From: Caballeronia sp. M1242
Lineage (GTDB): Bacteria; Pseudomonadota; Gammaproteobacteria; Burkholderiales; Burkholderiaceae
Reading direction: 5' to 3'
DNA length: 64,000 nt
Assembly (NCBI RefSeq): GCF_017220215.1
Contig: NZ_CP071130.1
Coordinates: 1,240,001-1,304,000, forward strand
Positions 18,445 to 27,771 of the stretch are shown here, one piece after another. The position numbers were made by a program, and so were the translations under genes. Below the pieces are notes generated by a model that saw nothing but the letters and a program-made list of their open reading frames with translations, did no database searches and was not told where the DNA came from. How positions within the stretch are numbered: position 1 is the first letter of the stretch; each line of letters starts with the position of its first letter.

Positions 18445-21102
18445 ATGCTGACGTCCAACATTACCCGCTTCGTCACGCTCGCCATTCGCCGGCCGGCGTG
18501 GATTATCGCCGCTTCGATTCTGCTCGGCATCCTCTCCACGATTTATGTCGTTCACCACTTCAAGATCAGCACCGACGTCAGCCAGCTGATCGAAAACGAG
18601 CCGGAATGGGCGGCACGCGGCGACGCCATCGTAAAAGCCTTTCCGCAGCGCGGCGCCACGCTGCTCATCGTCGTCGAAGCGCCCGCCGCCGAATTCGCCG
18701 ATGCCGCCGCGAACGAACTCGCCGCCGCGCTCGCCAAAGAGCCGGACCGCTTCAAGTCGATCTCGCAGCCGGAAGGCGGCGAATTCTTCGCGCACAACGG
18801 CCTGCTCTATCTGCCCACCGACAAGGTCGATCAGGTCACGAAGCAGCTGGTTCAGGCGCGCCCGCTCATCAACACGCTGGCGCACGACCCCACGCTCACG
18901 GGCCTCGCGCAGACGCTGAATACCACGCTCAATGTGCCGTTGATGCTCGGTCAGGTCAATCTCGGCCAAATGGCCAATCTGCTTGGCCGCAGCGCGACCG
19001 TGCTGGACCGCGTGCTCGCGAATCAGCCCGCCGCATTCTCATGGCGCGATGTCGCGAGTCCGGGCGGCGACGGCCCCGGCCGCGCCTTTATCACCGTATT
19101 GCCGCAACTCAATTTCAGCGCGTTGAAAGCGGCCGCCGGCACATCCAACGAAATCCGCGCGGTGGCCGCGAAGCTCGGCCTCGACAAGAAATACGGCGCG
19201 ACGCTGCATCTGACCGGCGCGCAACCGCTCGCCGACGAGGAATTCGCCTCCGTGCAGGACGGCGCGGCGCTCAACGGCGCGCTTACTTTCCTCGTCGTGC
19301 TGATGATTCTCTGGGTCGCGCTGCGCTCGAAGCGCATGATCCTCGCGGTGTTCATCACGCTCTTCGTCGGGCTCTCGGTGACGGCGGCGCTCGGCCTGAT
19401 GATGGTGCACGCGCTCAACATGATCTCCGTTGCGTTCATGGTGCTCTTCGTCGGGCTCGGCGTGGACTTCGGCATTCAGTTCGGCGTGAAGTATCGTGAG
19501 GAGCGGCATCGGCACAAGCGGCTCGACGTCTCGCTCGCGGAGACTGCCCGGCATGTCGCCGTGCCGCTCACGCTCGCCGCGACCGCCACCGCCGCGAGCT
19601 TCTTCTCGTTCTTGCCGACCGCCTATCGCGGCGTGTCCGAGCTGGGGCTGATCGCGGGCGTCGGCATGTTCGTCGCGTACGTGACCAACATGACGCTCTT
19701 GCCCGCGCTCATCAAAGTGTTCGCGCCGCCCGGCGAGGCGAAAGCGCCCGGCTTTCCGATGCTCGCGCCGGTCGATGAATTCCTCGACCGGAATCGCAAG
19801 CCGGTGCTGGTCGGCACGCTCGTCGTCGTGATTGGCGCGCTGCCGCTGCTCACGCACTTGCGCTTCGACTTCAATCCGCTGCATCTCAAAGACCCGCACA
19901 CCGAGTCGATGGCGACGCTCATCTCGCTCAAGGACTCGCCCGAAGCCGCGGTGAACGATGTCGCCGTGCTCGCGCCGTCGCTCGCGGACGCGGACCGCAT
20001 CGCGGCGAAGCTCGACAAGCTGCCCGAAGTGGAACGCGCGACCACGCTGTCGTCGCTCATTCCCGCCGATCAGCCGGCGAAGCTCAAGCTGATTCAGGAC
20101 GCCGCCGATCAACTGCTGCCCGCGCTGAATCAGCCGGTGGCGTCGCCGGTGACGGACGCGGTGCGGGTCGCGACGCTCAAGCGCGTGTCGAACCAGCTTT
20201 CGCTCGCCGCCGACGAGCATCCCGGCCAAGGCGCGCCGGAAGCCAAGCATTTGTCGGCGACGCTCGCGAAGCTCGCCCAAGCCGACGCCGCCACGCGCGA
20301 CCGCGCCGAGCACGCGATGGCCGAGCCGCTGCGCCTCGCCCTCGCGCAGCTTCGCGCGTTGTTGCAGCCGACCGAAATCACCCGCGCGACGCTGCCGCCC
20401 GCGATGGTCGAGTCGTGGGTGACGCCGGGCGGTCAGGCGCTCGTGAACGTGTCGCCGAAAGCGCCGCCGGGCGTCGATCCGAACGACGACACGCTGCTCG
20501 CGCATTTCGCGGATGCCGTGCAGCGGGTCGAGCCGAACGCCATCGGCGGGCCCATTTCCGTGCGCCATTCGGCCGAGGTCATCATCACCGCGTTCGAGCA
20601 TGCCGCGTTGTATTCGCTCATCGCCATAACAGTGCTGCTGTGGCTCGCGCTGCGTCGTTTCGGCGACGTTCTGCGAACTTTGGTACCGTTGCTCGTTTCG
20701 GCGATCGTGACGCTGGAGTTGTGCGTCGTCTTCCGCATGCCGCTCAACTTCGCGAATATCATCGCGTTGCCGCTGATGCTAGGAGTCGGCGTCGCGTTCA
20801 AGATCTATTTCGTGATGGCCTGGCGGCAAGGACAGACGCGCCTTCTCCAGTCGAGCCTCACGCACGCCGTGATGTTCAGCGCGGCCACCACCGCGACGGC
20901 TTTCGGCAGTCTCTGGTTCTCGCATCATCCGGGCACGTCGAGCATGGGGCGGCTTCTGGCGTTGTCGCTTCTGTGCACGCTGATCGGCGCCGTGGTGTTT
21001 CAGCCCGTGCTGATGGGCAAACCGCGCAAGGTGCGCGCGGCGGACCGCGCGAGGCTGCGCGCGAGCCAGCGGCATGACAATCTAAGAGGAATTGAAGAAT
21101 GA
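18445..21102 (+). CDS. hpnN: Hopanoid transporter HpnN (RND superfamily)
   Basis: 885 residues with the duplicated RND layout. There is one N-terminal helix (~10-30), a large periplasmic loop (~35-265), and a block of helices (~270-430) including [23 protein letters not shown] second loop (~460-720) and a second helix block (~725-870) follow. The first loop contains [16 protein letters not shown], the usual opening of the HpnN group. Members move hopanoids from inner to outer membrane. The stop overlaps the mlaA start as ATGA, so the two products are probably made in fixed ratio. The upstream divergent gene encodes a periplasmic lipid carrier. ATG 18445 begins directly before the first helix. 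Confidence 0.92.
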   Translation: MLTSNITRFVTLAIRRPAWIIAASILLGILSTIYVVHHFKISTDVSQLIENEPEWAARGDAIVKAFPQRGATLLIVVEAPAAEFADAAANELAAALAKEPDRFKSISQPEGGEFFAHNGLLYLPTDKVDQVTKQLVQARPLINTLAHDPTLTGLAQTLNTTLNVPLMLGQVNLGQMANLLGRSATVLDRVLANQPAAFSWRDVASPGGDGPGRAFITVLPQLNFSALKAAAGTSNEIRAVAAKLGLDKKYGATLHLTGAQPLADEEFASVQDGAALNGALTFLVVLMILWVALRSKRMILAVFITLFVGLSVTAALGLMMVHALNMISVAFMVLFVGLGVDFGIQFGVKYREERHRHKRLDVSLAETARHVAVPLTLAATATAASFFSFLPTAYRGVSELGLIAGVGMFVAYVTNMTLLPALIKVFAPPGEAKAPGFPMLAPVDEFLDRNRKPVLVGTLVVVIGALPLLTHLRFDFNPLHLKDPHTESMATLISLKDSPEAAVNDVAVLAPSLADADRIAAKLDKLPEVERATTLSSLIPADQPAKLKLIQDAADQLLPALNQPVASPVTDAVRVATLKRVSNQLSLAADEHPGQGAPEAKHLSATLAKLAQADAATRDRAEHAMAEPLRLALAQLRALLQPTEITRATLPPAMVESWVTPGGQALVNVSPKAPPGVDPNDDTLLAHFADAVQRVEPNAIGGPISVRHSAEVIITAFEHAALYSLIAITVLLWLALRRFGDVLRTLVPLLVSAIVTLELCVVFRMPLNFANIIALPLMLGVGVAFKIYFVMAWRQGQTRLLQSSLTHAVMFSAATTATAFGSLWFSHHPGTSSMGRLLALSLLCTLIGAVVFQPVLMGKPRKVRAADRARLRASQRHDNLRGIEE

Positions 21103-22058
21103 GAATGGCTCCAGCGGCGCCTGCCGCTGCCGCGCTTCGCAAGCTGGCGACGAGTTTCGCCGTCGCGGGCGCGCTTTTGATGGCTGGGTGCGCGACGGGT
21201 CCGGACCGCAATCCGCACGATCCGCTCGAACCGATGAACCGGACCATCTTCAAGTTCAACGACACAGTCGACAATTACGTGGCGCGTCCCGTCGCGCAGT
21301 TCTACGTGGACTGGACGCCGAGCCCGTTCCGCACGGCGGTCAGCAACTTCTTCTCGAATCTGGGCGATTTCAGCAACTTCGCGAACAACCTGCTGCAACT
21401 GAAGATCACGGACGCCACGCAGGATCTGATGCGCATCGCGATGAATTCGGTGTTCGGCATCGGCGGGCTGATCGACATTGCATCGCCTGCGGGCTTGCCG
21501 AAGCATCATCAGGACTTCGGCCTGACGCTCGGCCATTACGGCGTGCCGTCGGGGCCGTACGTCGTGCTGCCGCTGCTCGGCCCGAGCTCGGTGCGCGATT
21601 CGACGACATGGCTCGTCGACTGGCGGGTGAATCCGGTCAGCTATGCAGATTCGGAGATTCGCTGGCCGCTGTATGGCGTGAACTTCGTGAGCGCGCGCGC
21701 GGACCTGCTCGGCGCGACCGATCTGCTCTCGCAAGCCGCGCTCGACAAATACGCGTTCGTGCGCGACGCCTACACGCAGCGCCGCCAATACTTGCTGACG
21801 GGCGGCTCGTCGGCGTCGCTGCCCGATTACGGCGACGAAGGCGCGAGCGCGCCCGAAGGAGCGAGCGCGCCGGGCAGCAGCAGCCAGGAGCAAGGTCTGC
21901 CGAATTACGTCGATCCGGGCGCGGCGGCATCGCCTGCGGGCGGCGTCGGGCCGAAATCGCCGGCGCCGGGCGCGGGCGAGTCGAACACCGCGCCGTCGCC
22001 GAGTTCGAGCAAGTCGCAGGGTCTGCCTCAGTACGAGGACCCGGCGGAAAGCAAGTAA
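21099..22058 (+). CDS. mlaA: MlaA (VacJ)-family outer membrane lipoprotein with long repetitive tail
   Basis: 319 residues. The signal peptide ends in the lipobox LMAGC (Cys ~30). The MlaA core follows: [73 protein letters not shown] and [12 protein letters not shown]. In the Mla system this protein forms a lipid channel in the outer membrane with a porin. The start ATG overlaps the hpnN stop (ATGA), with AGAGGA upstream. Unusual is the ~85-residue C-terminal tail, rich in Ser/Pro/Gly, with three repeats of the form LP-x-Y-x-D (LPDYGDE, LPNYVDP, LPQYEDP). Its lipid substrate here could be hopanoid (inference). Confidence 0.93.
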   Translation: MRMAPAAPAAAALRKLATSFAVAGALLMAGCATGPDRNPHDPLEPMNRTIFKFNDTVDNYVARPVAQFYVDWTPSPFRTAVSNFFSNLGDFSNFANNLLQLKITDATQDLMRIAMNSVFGIGGLIDIASPAGLPKHHQDFGLTLGHYGVPSGPYVVLPLLGPSSVRDSTTWLVDWRVNPVSYADSEIRWPLYGVNFVSARADLLGATDLLSQAALDKYAFVRDAYTQRRQYLLTGGSSASLPDYGDEGASAPEGASAPGSSSQEQGLPNYVDPGAAASPAGGVGPKSPAPGAGESNTAPSPSSSKSQGLPQYEDPAESK

Positions 22059-22086
22059 GCCGCTGCCGGCAGTGCTGCAAAGAGAA

Positions 22087-22111
22087 ACGGGCGCTCAGGC
22101 GCCCGTTTTTG
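22087..22111. terminator. Bidirectional terminator between mlaA and thioesterase
   Basis: ACGGGCGC-TCAG-GCGCCCGT with TTTTTG on the plus strand and TTTCTCTTT on the minus strand, placed between two convergent genes. Confidence 0.88.
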
Positions 22112-22113
22112 TC

Positions 22114-22587
22114 TCAATGCGCCGCCTCGGCGGCTTCTTCGCGGCCGATGTCATCGGTCGATGCTTTCGGCGCTTCCACCGCGCGCTGGTCGCGCCGATA
22201 CGCTTCGAACAACTCGTCCGCATAGCGAATCTGCGTGCGGCCGTGCGGCGCCGGTTCGCCCTGTTCGTTCAGGTTGACGAACACCATCTTCTCGACGGTC
22301 AGAATGCTCTTGCGCGTGATCTTGTTGCGCACTTCCGCGCGCAGCGTGATCGACGTGCGTCCGAAATTCGTCGCCGTAATGCCCAGCTCGATGATGTCGC
22401 CCTGCCGCGCCGAACTGACGAAGTTGATCTCCGACATGAACTTGGTCACGACGCGCTGATTGCCCAGCTGCGAGATGGCGTAGATGGCGGCTTCTTCGTC
22501 GATCCAGCGCAGCAGGCTGCCGCCGAACAACGTGCCGTTGGGATTAAGGTCTTCGGGCTTGACCCATTTGCGAGTGTGAAAATTCAT
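22114..22587 (-). CDS. Acyl-CoA thioesterase (hot-dog fold, YciA-like)
   Basis: 157 residues. The hot-dog core is clear: PNGTLFGGSLLRWIDEEAAIYA (catalytic Asp), KFMSEINFVSSARQGDIIELGITATNFGRTSITL and KMVFVNLNEQGEPAPHG. Such enzymes hydrolyse acyl-CoA to free acid and CoA in the cytoplasm, often short or medium chains. A charged C-terminal tail of about 30 residues is additional to the catalytic domain. It is a monocistronic gene with a TATAAT -10 at 22655-22660 upstream. Physiological substrate unknown; it is probably unrelated to its hopanoid neighbours. Confidence 0.92.
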   Translation of the reverse strand: MNFHTRKWVKPEDLNPNGTLFGGSLLRWIDEEAAIYAISQLGNQRVVTKFMSEINFVSSARQGDIIELGITATNFGRTSITLRAEVRNKITRKSILTVEKMVFVNLNEQGEPAPHGRTQIRYADELFEAYRRDQRAVEAPKASTDDIGREEAAEAAH

Positions 22588-22654
22588 GGTGCGCTTCCTC
22601 TTACGTTCCTGCGATGACCGCGTACTTCACGCAGCCAACCTAGGGTTTTCCCTG

Positions 22655-22681
22655 ATTATAACCAAGCTGAGGGTTAACCCG
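22655..22681 (-). promoter_or_regulatory. Promoter/operator of the thioesterase gene
   Basis: A perfect -10 hexamer TATAAT (minus strand, 22655-22660) lies about 70 bases before the start codon. Next to it is the 10-bp palindrome GGGTTAACCC (22671-22680), a possible operator. No good -35 is visible. Confidence 0.5.
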
Positions 22682-22707
22682 CAGAAAGCAAGACCGCGCG
22701 AACGCGA

Positions 22708-23439
22708 CTAGTCGAAGGAAAGCGCCCGCGCCTTTTCCATCGCATGGCGCGCGTGGACGAGCGTCGTGCGGGCGGCGCGCGCATCGCCTGCGAGCCGCAG
22801 TAGCGCGCCGATTTGCGACGGCTGGCGCGCGAGTTCACGCAAGATCGGACCGATAGCGGTGGTGCCGTCATCGCGCAGGCCAGCCGTCGCGGCGGGCGGA
22901 AGCGTGCGCCACGCCGGATCGACGACCGCGCGACACACCGCGAACGGCAAGCCGCGCGCCGTCGCGATGGCGCCCGCGATATGCGACTCCATGTCGACCG
23001 CGAGCGCGCCCGTCGACGAATGCAGCGACCGCTTGTCGGACTCGCTCGTGACCGGCGCGGCGACGGCCGCCATCGGACCGGAGCGCGTGATGCGGGCGAG
23101 CGGCGATCCGCCGAAAGCCTCGACGATGCGCGCGGACCACGCGGCATCGGTCGGCAAGCTGCCGAACGGGCCCGACACGCTCTCTGCGACGATCAGCGTT
23201 CCCGGCTCCAGATCCGGCGCGAGTCCGCCCGCCGTCCCGAAGCTGATGATGCCCGCGCAGCCGCGCGCCACGGCATCCGACAAGGCGCGTTCGAGCCAGT
23301 CCGATCGCGCGGCGAACACGGCATCCACGCCGCGCCCGCGCACGATCTTCGCCTCGAACGCCATGCCCGTCACCGCGACGACGGGCGCGCCGACCAAAGG
23401 ACGCGAAAGCGCGGCCGAGCGTGCGTCGCGCGCGTTCAC
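22708..23439 (-). CDS. hpnG: Hopanoid-associated phosphorylase HpnG
   Basis: 243 residues starting at GTG 23437-23439, which overlaps the shc stop as GTGA; the frame is open much further upstream but there it is antisense-like within shc. The nucleoside-phosphorylase fold is seen in VVAVTGMAFEAKIV, GCAGIISFGTAGGL, the LIVAESV segment and ALAVDMESHIAGAIA (purine-site Met-Glu). HpnG removes adenine from adenosylhopane to give a phosphoribosyl-hopane. It is the last gene of hpnD-hpnE-shc-hpnG. The reaction follows HpnH, encoded 11 kb away in this window. Confidence 0.9.
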   Translation of the reverse strand: MNARDARSAALSRPLVGAPVVAVTGMAFEAKIVRGRGVDAVFAARSDWLERALSDAVARGCAGIISFGTAGGLAPDLEPGTLIVAESVSGPFGSLPTDAAWSARIVEAFGGSPLARITRSGPMAAVAAPVTSESDKRSLHSSTGALAVDMESHIAGAIATARGLPFAVCRAVVDPAWRTLPPAATAGLRDDGTTAIGPILRELARQPSQIGALLRLAGDARAARTTLVHARHAMEKARALSFD

Positions 23440-25415
23440 ATGCCCGCCGTCACGCGCGTTTCGCCTTCGCGCGTCAGGTTGCGGTAACGCGCGAGCGCCC
23501 ACAACGGGAAGAACTTGCGATAGCCGTGATAGCGCAGATAGAACACGCGCGGGAAGCCCGTCGCGGTAAAGCGCGTTTCGTCCCAGAGGCCGTGCGCCTG
23601 CTGGGTCCGGATCAGATACTCGATGCCTCTCGCGACCGCCGGATGTTCCACGAGTCCCGCCGCCATCAGCCCGAGCAGCGCCCACGCCGTCTGCGACGCG
23701 GTGCTCGGCGCCTGTTCGTAGCCGCGATAGTCGAGCTTGTAGCTCTCGCCGTCCTCGCCCCAGCCGCCGTCCGCGTTCTGAACGCCGATGAGCCATTCCG
23801 CGCCGCGCTTCATGCGCGAATCCGTTGGCGCGACGCCCGCCGCGTTGAGCGCGCAGAGCGCCGACCACGTGCCGTACACGTAGTTCATGCCCCAGCGCCC
23901 GTACCAGCTTCCGTCGCGCTCCTGATTTCTCACGATGTAGTCGAACGCGCGGCGCGCCGGCTCGCTGTTCGCGGGCGTTTCGCCGAGTTGCGCGAGCATC
24001 GAAAGACAGCGGGCGGAGACGTCGACGGTCGGCGGATCGAGCAGCGCGCCGTGGTCCGAGAACGGGATGTTGTTCAGGTAATACTGCGTGTTTTCCGGTT
24101 CGAACGCGCCCCAGCCGCCGTCGCTGCTCTGCATGCCGACGACCCATTCGCGCGCGCGGGAGATCGCCTCGTCGAACATCGGCGTGCCGTTCTCGCGGCC
24201 CGCGCGCTCCATCGCCATCGCGACGACGGCGGTGTCGTCGACATCCGGATAGTGCGGGTTCGCGAACTGGAACGCCCAGCCGCCCGGCCGCACGTTCGGA
24301 CGGCGCGAGATCCAGTCGCCGCGCACGTCGAGAATCTGCAACGGACGCAGCCATTCGAGCCCGCGCGCGACGGCGGCGCGCGCCTTCGGCATGCCGGTTT
24401 CGAGCAACGCGTGCGCCGCGAGCGACGTGTCCCAGACCGGCGACAGACACGGCTGGCAGTAGGCCTCGCCGTCGTCCGCTTCGTCGATGACCAGCAGCTT
24501 GTCGACCGACTTGCGCGCGATCGCGCGGTTCGGATGCTCGGGCGGATAGCCGAGCACGTCGTACATCATCACGGCGTTCGCCATGGCCGGGAAGATGGCG
24601 CCGAGGCCGTCTTCGCCGTTCAGCCGCTCGTCGACGAAGCGCACCGCCTCCGCGATCGCGCGCTCGCGGCCGGCTTTCGGGAACACGCTGTCGGTTGCGC
24701 GCAGCACGGTGTCGACCATGCGGAAGAAGGTGAACCAGCCGCGGTTCTGATGCCCCGCGCGCTCCGGCATGCCGGTGTTCACCGGCGCGTCGGTGAACAC
24801 TTCGTCGATGCGCACGCCGCGCGGATTGCGCGCCACCGGCCGTTTCGCATTCAGCACGAGCAGCGGCACGATCACCGTGCGCGCCCAGTACGACACCTTC
24901 GACAGGTGGAACGGAAACCACATCGGCAGTCGCATGATTTCGACGGGCATCATCGGCACCGCGCGCCACGACACCACGCCGAAGAGCGCCAGCAAAATGC
25001 GCGTGAAGACGTTGACCTTTTCCGCGCCGCCCGCCGCGAGAATGGCGCGACGCGCGCGCTGCATGTGCTCGGCATCGGGCGAATCGCCGATCATCTTCAG
25101 CGCGAAGTACGCCTTCACGGTCGCGGAGACGTCCATCGCGCCGTCCGTGAAAAGCGGCCAGCCGCCGTCTTCGCGCTGAATGCGGCGCAGATAGCGGCCG
25201 ATCTTCGCTTCCAGCTTGTCGTCAGCCGTCTCGCCGAGGTAATGCACGAGCAGCACGTATTCAGCGGGAATCGTTGCGTCGGCTTCGAGTTCGTAGAGCC
25301 AATAGCCTTCGGGAAACTGCGCCGCGAGCAGCGCGTCGGTGGCGTGGGTGACGGCGTGGTCCAGCGCGGCATTCGACGCCGGCGCGCCCACGGCCGACAG
25401 GGATAAATCGTTCAT
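23436..25415 (-). CDS. shc: Squalene-hopene cyclase
   Basis: 659 residues, normal for bacterial cyclases. The catalytic acid motif DVDDTAVVAM (DxDD) is present, as are multiple QW-type repeats such as QSSDGGWGAFEPEN, QERDGSWYGRWG and QNADGGWGEDGESY. It cyclises squalene to hopene/diplopterol at the cytoplasmic membrane. ATG 25413-25415 is chosen because it overlaps the hpnE stop by one base (TGATG) and the family-like MNDLSLS start follows. It lies in the operon hpnD-hpnE-shc-hpnG, where each junction overlaps by 1-4 bases, so translational coupling is likely. Confidence 0.97.
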   Translation of the reverse strand: MNDLSLSAVGAPASNAALDHAVTHATDALLAAQFPEGYWLYELEADATIPAEYVLLVHYLGETADDKLEAKIGRYLRRIQREDGGWPLFTDGAMDVSATVKAYFALKMIGDSPDAEHMQRARRAILAAGGAEKVNVFTRILLALFGVVSWRAVPMMPVEIMRLPMWFPFHLSKVSYWARTVIVPLLVLNAKRPVARNPRGVRIDEVFTDAPVNTGMPERAGHQNRGWFTFFRMVDTVLRATDSVFPKAGRERAIAEAVRFVDERLNGEDGLGAIFPAMANAVMMYDVLGYPPEHPNRAIARKSVDKLLVIDEADDGEAYCQPCLSPVWDTSLAAHALLETGMPKARAAVARGLEWLRPLQILDVRGDWISRRPNVRPGGWAFQFANPHYPDVDDTAVVAMAMERAGRENGTPMFDEAISRAREWVVGMQSSDGGWGAFEPENTQYYLNNIPFSDHGALLDPPTVDVSARCLSMLAQLGETPANSEPARRAFDYIVRNQERDGSWYGRWGMNYVYGTWSALCALNAAGVAPTDSRMKRGAEWLIGVQNADGGWGEDGESYKLDYRGYEQAPSTASQTAWALLGLMAAGLVEHPAVARGIEYLIRTQQAHGLWDETRFTATGFPRVFYLRYHGYRKFFPLWALARYRNLTREGETRVTAGM

Positions 25416-26710
25416 CAGCGTTCCATCGATGGGTTCAACAGCGCATCCGCGGCCTTCTGGCCGGAGCGGATCGCGCCTTCGATCGTCGCGGGGAGGTCCG
25501 TTGCCGTCCAGTCGCCCGCGAGCGTGAGATTGGGCCAGCGCGTGCGCGTCGCGGCCCGCAAGCCTTCCTGCGAGGGCACCGCCGCGAAGGTCGCGCGTTC
25601 TTCCGCGATGACCTGCCACGGCGGCATCGGCACGGGCGGCAGGCGCACGGCTTTCGCCACGTCGCGCCAAACGGCCGCCGCGATGTCCTCGTGCGGCGTC
25701 GATAGCAGCCGATCCGCGCTGACGATGGTCGCCGTGAGCCGGCCATCGCCTGCACAGAGCCAGTCCGCCGCGCCGTTCACGAAGAACGTCAGCCGCTCCG
25801 AGCCGATCGAACCGATCGAACCGACCGGCGCATCCACCGCGAAGTGCACGGTGACGATCGCGCGGAATTCATCCGGCGCGACGATTTCCGGCACCAGCGC
25901 GCGCGCCGCGTCGGGCGGCACCGCGAGCACGACGCCATCGCCCGGTCCGAGCGCGACAGACTCGCCCGCGCCCTCGAAAGCGAGCGAGCTTACCCGTTCC
26001 TTCGAATCCGTGCCCGAAAAACGGATGTTCGTCGCCCGCGCGCCGAGCCGGATGTCCGCGCCGCCGTACTGCAAGAGCCGCAGCGCGGGTTCGACGAACG
26101 CATGCGCCACGCCGTTTTTCGCGATGAGCGGCCGGCACGCCTGGCCGCCCGCCGCCAGCGTCTCGCGCAGAAGATGCGACGCGACCGTCGCGCTGGCTTC
26201 GGACGGGTCAGCCTTCAGCAGCGTGCGCAACAGTGGCCGCGCAAGTGAATCCCACACGCGGCCGCGCGCGCGCATCGACTCCTCGACGGTGCGCCCCGGC
26301 TTGCCGAAAAAGAGCGGCAGCATGGGCAGATAGTCGGCGGGCTGCGTGCCGGGCAGCCGCGCCTCGGCGTCGAAGATCCAGCGCGGCAAGCGTCCCGGCG
26401 TCATGCGGATGGCCCACGCCTGACCGCTCGCGGCATCGAAAAAAGGATAGTCGGCCTGCGTCGGGCCGCTGACGTTATCTGCGGAACTGATCGCCCGCAG
26501 AAAGCCGAGCGTGGCGTGATCGCCCGAGAGCAGCAGATGACAGCCGTTATCGACCGTCATGCCGAGTTTCGCGTCGAAGTACGAGCGGCTGCGGCCGCCT
26601 GCGCGAGGCGCCGATTCGTGGAGAACGACGCGCGCGCCGCGCCGCTGCGCCTGCACTGCGGCGGCGAGACCGGCGAGGCCGGCCCCGACGACGTGTACGA
26701 GCCGGGACAT
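25415..26710 (-). CDS. hpnE: Hydroxysqualene dehydroxylase HpnE (FAD-dependent)
   Basis: 431 residues. The N-terminal dinucleotide motif VHVVGAGLAGLAAAVQAQ is followed by VVLHESAPRAGGRSRSYFD, typical of amine-oxidase/desaturase-type flavoproteins. A C-terminal TLAGDWTATDLPATIEGAIRSG closes the FAD site. HpnE reduces hydroxysqualene to squalene. ATG 26708-26710 overlaps the hpnD stop by one base. The Met-Ser-Arg-Leu start directly precedes the Rossmann strand. Contains an odd run GSIGSIGS in the middle, probably a harmless loop expansion. It is the second gene of the operon. Confidence 0.93.
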   Translation of the reverse strand: MSRLVHVVGAGLAGLAAAVQAQRRGARVVLHESAPRAGGRSRSYFDAKLGMTVDNGCHLLLSGDHATLGFLRAISSADNVSGPTQADYPFFDAASGQAWAIRMTPGRLPRWIFDAEARLPGTQPADYLPMLPLFFGKPGRTVEESMRARGRVWDSLARPLLRTLLKADPSEASATVASHLLRETLAAGGQACRPLIAKNGVAHAFVEPALRLLQYGGADIRLGARATNIRFSGTDSKERVSSLAFEGAGESVALGPGDGVVLAVPPDAARALVPEIVAPDEFRAIVTVHFAVDAPVGSIGSIGSERLTFFVNGAADWLCAGDGRLTATIVSADRLLSTPHEDIAAAVWRDVAKAVRLPPVPMPPWQVIAEERATFAAVPSQEGLRAATRTRWPNLTLAGDWTATDLPATIEGAIRSGQKAADALLNPSMER

Positions 26711-27558
26711 CAGAGAAGATTGCGCGCGACGATCCAGAGCAGGCGCGCACGCGGCGTGCGCACGCGCGTGCGCGGCAGGTCGAAGCCGCGTTTCAGGTTC
26801 GCCTCGAGCACCGCGCGATACGCCGCCGACATGATGCGCGGCGCGCGCACTTCGTGGCGCGGCGAGGCCGCCATGATGGCGTCGGACTGCGCGTAGTGGC
26901 CTTTCGCGCGCTCGGCGAGCACGGCGCACACGCGCGGCAGCCGCGCATCGCCGACGATCGCCGCCGGGTTGCTCGTCGCGATGCCTTCGCGCGCCAGCAG
27001 TTCGCGCGGCAGATAAACGCGGCCGATGGCGGCGTCCTCGTCGATATCGCGCAGGATGTTGGTGAGTTGCAGCGCGCGCCCGAGGTGATGCGCGAGCCGC
27101 CGGCCCGCGTCTTCCTGCATCCCGAAGATTCTCACCGACAGCCGCCCGACCGCGCTCGCGACGCGGTCGCAATACAGGTCGAGCGTGGCTTCGTCGGGCG
27201 CGACGATGTCGCCGGCGGCGTCCATCGCCATGCCGTCGATCACGGCGTGAAAGTCGTCGCGAGAGAGATGGAAAGCGTGAATGTGGCGGGTCAGCGCCTC
27301 GAGGGAGCGCTTCGGCGCGCCGCGATAGCAGGCGTCGATGTCCTCGCGCCAGCCTTCCAGCGCGAGCGCGCGTTCGCGGCGCGGCAGCGCGCCTTCGTCG
27401 GCGATATCGTCCACCGCGCGGCAAAAGGCGTAGATCTGGTACATCGCGTCCCGCTGCGCAGCCGGAAGGATGCGCATGGCGAGATAGAACGAACTGCCCG
27501 ACGATGCCTTCGCGGCCTCGGTGGTGGATTCGTCGGCGATGAAGTTGGAAACGGCCAA
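26710..27558 (-). CDS. hpnD: Presqualene diphosphate synthase HpnD
   Basis: 282 residues from TTG 27556-27558. A GCGGAG Shine-Dalgarno lies 6 nt upstream, and the resulting (M)AVSNFIADESTTEAAKASSGSSFY matches the family, with no ATG before residue 28. The two aspartate-rich motifs of trans-prenyl condensing enzymes are present: FCRAVDDIADE and LTNILRDIDEDA. It joins two farnesyl diphosphates to presqualene diphosphate. HpnC, the next enzyme in the three-step route, is not in the window. It heads the operon hpnD-hpnE-shc-hpnG; the promoter should lie in the 213-base spacer after the diguanylate cyclase gene. Confidence 0.93.
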   Translation of the reverse strand: MAVSNFIADESTTEAAKASSGSSFYLAMRILPAAQRDAMYQIYAFCRAVDDIADEGALPRRERALALEGWREDIDACYRGAPKRSLEALTRHIHAFHLSRDDFHAVIDGMAMDAAGDIVAPDEATLDLYCDRVASAVGRLSVRIFGMQEDAGRRLAHHLGRALQLTNILRDIDEDAAIGRVYLPRELLAREGIATSNPAAIVGDARLPRVCAVLAERAKGHYAQSDAIMAASPRHEVRAPRIMSAAYRAVLEANLKRGFDLPRTRVRTPRARLLWIVARNLL

Positions 27559-27771
27559 GACGGACTCCGCTGTGGCGCCCCCAAGGGCAAATTAAGAGAT
27601 CGGGCGCCGGTTCCGACGATCCCGTTGAGCGCGCGGAACGACGTGGCGCTGAAGAGGGAATGACCGAAGGAGACGGCCGGCGCGCGCCGGCTGCGAACTG
27701 CGCCGGAAGCGGCTAGGAGTATACCAATGATTCGGCCCGATTGCGCCTTGCGGCGGCGCGCGTGGCCGCGA

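Noticed and set aside
23440-24969. N-terminal extension of the hpnG reading frame
   Set aside because: It runs through shc in another frame with Arg/Ala-rich composition; the GTG overlapping the shc stop is the real start.
23421-25406. 661-codon open frame opposite shc
   Set aside because: Antisense shadow of squalene-hopene cyclase; no domain and no ribosome binding site.
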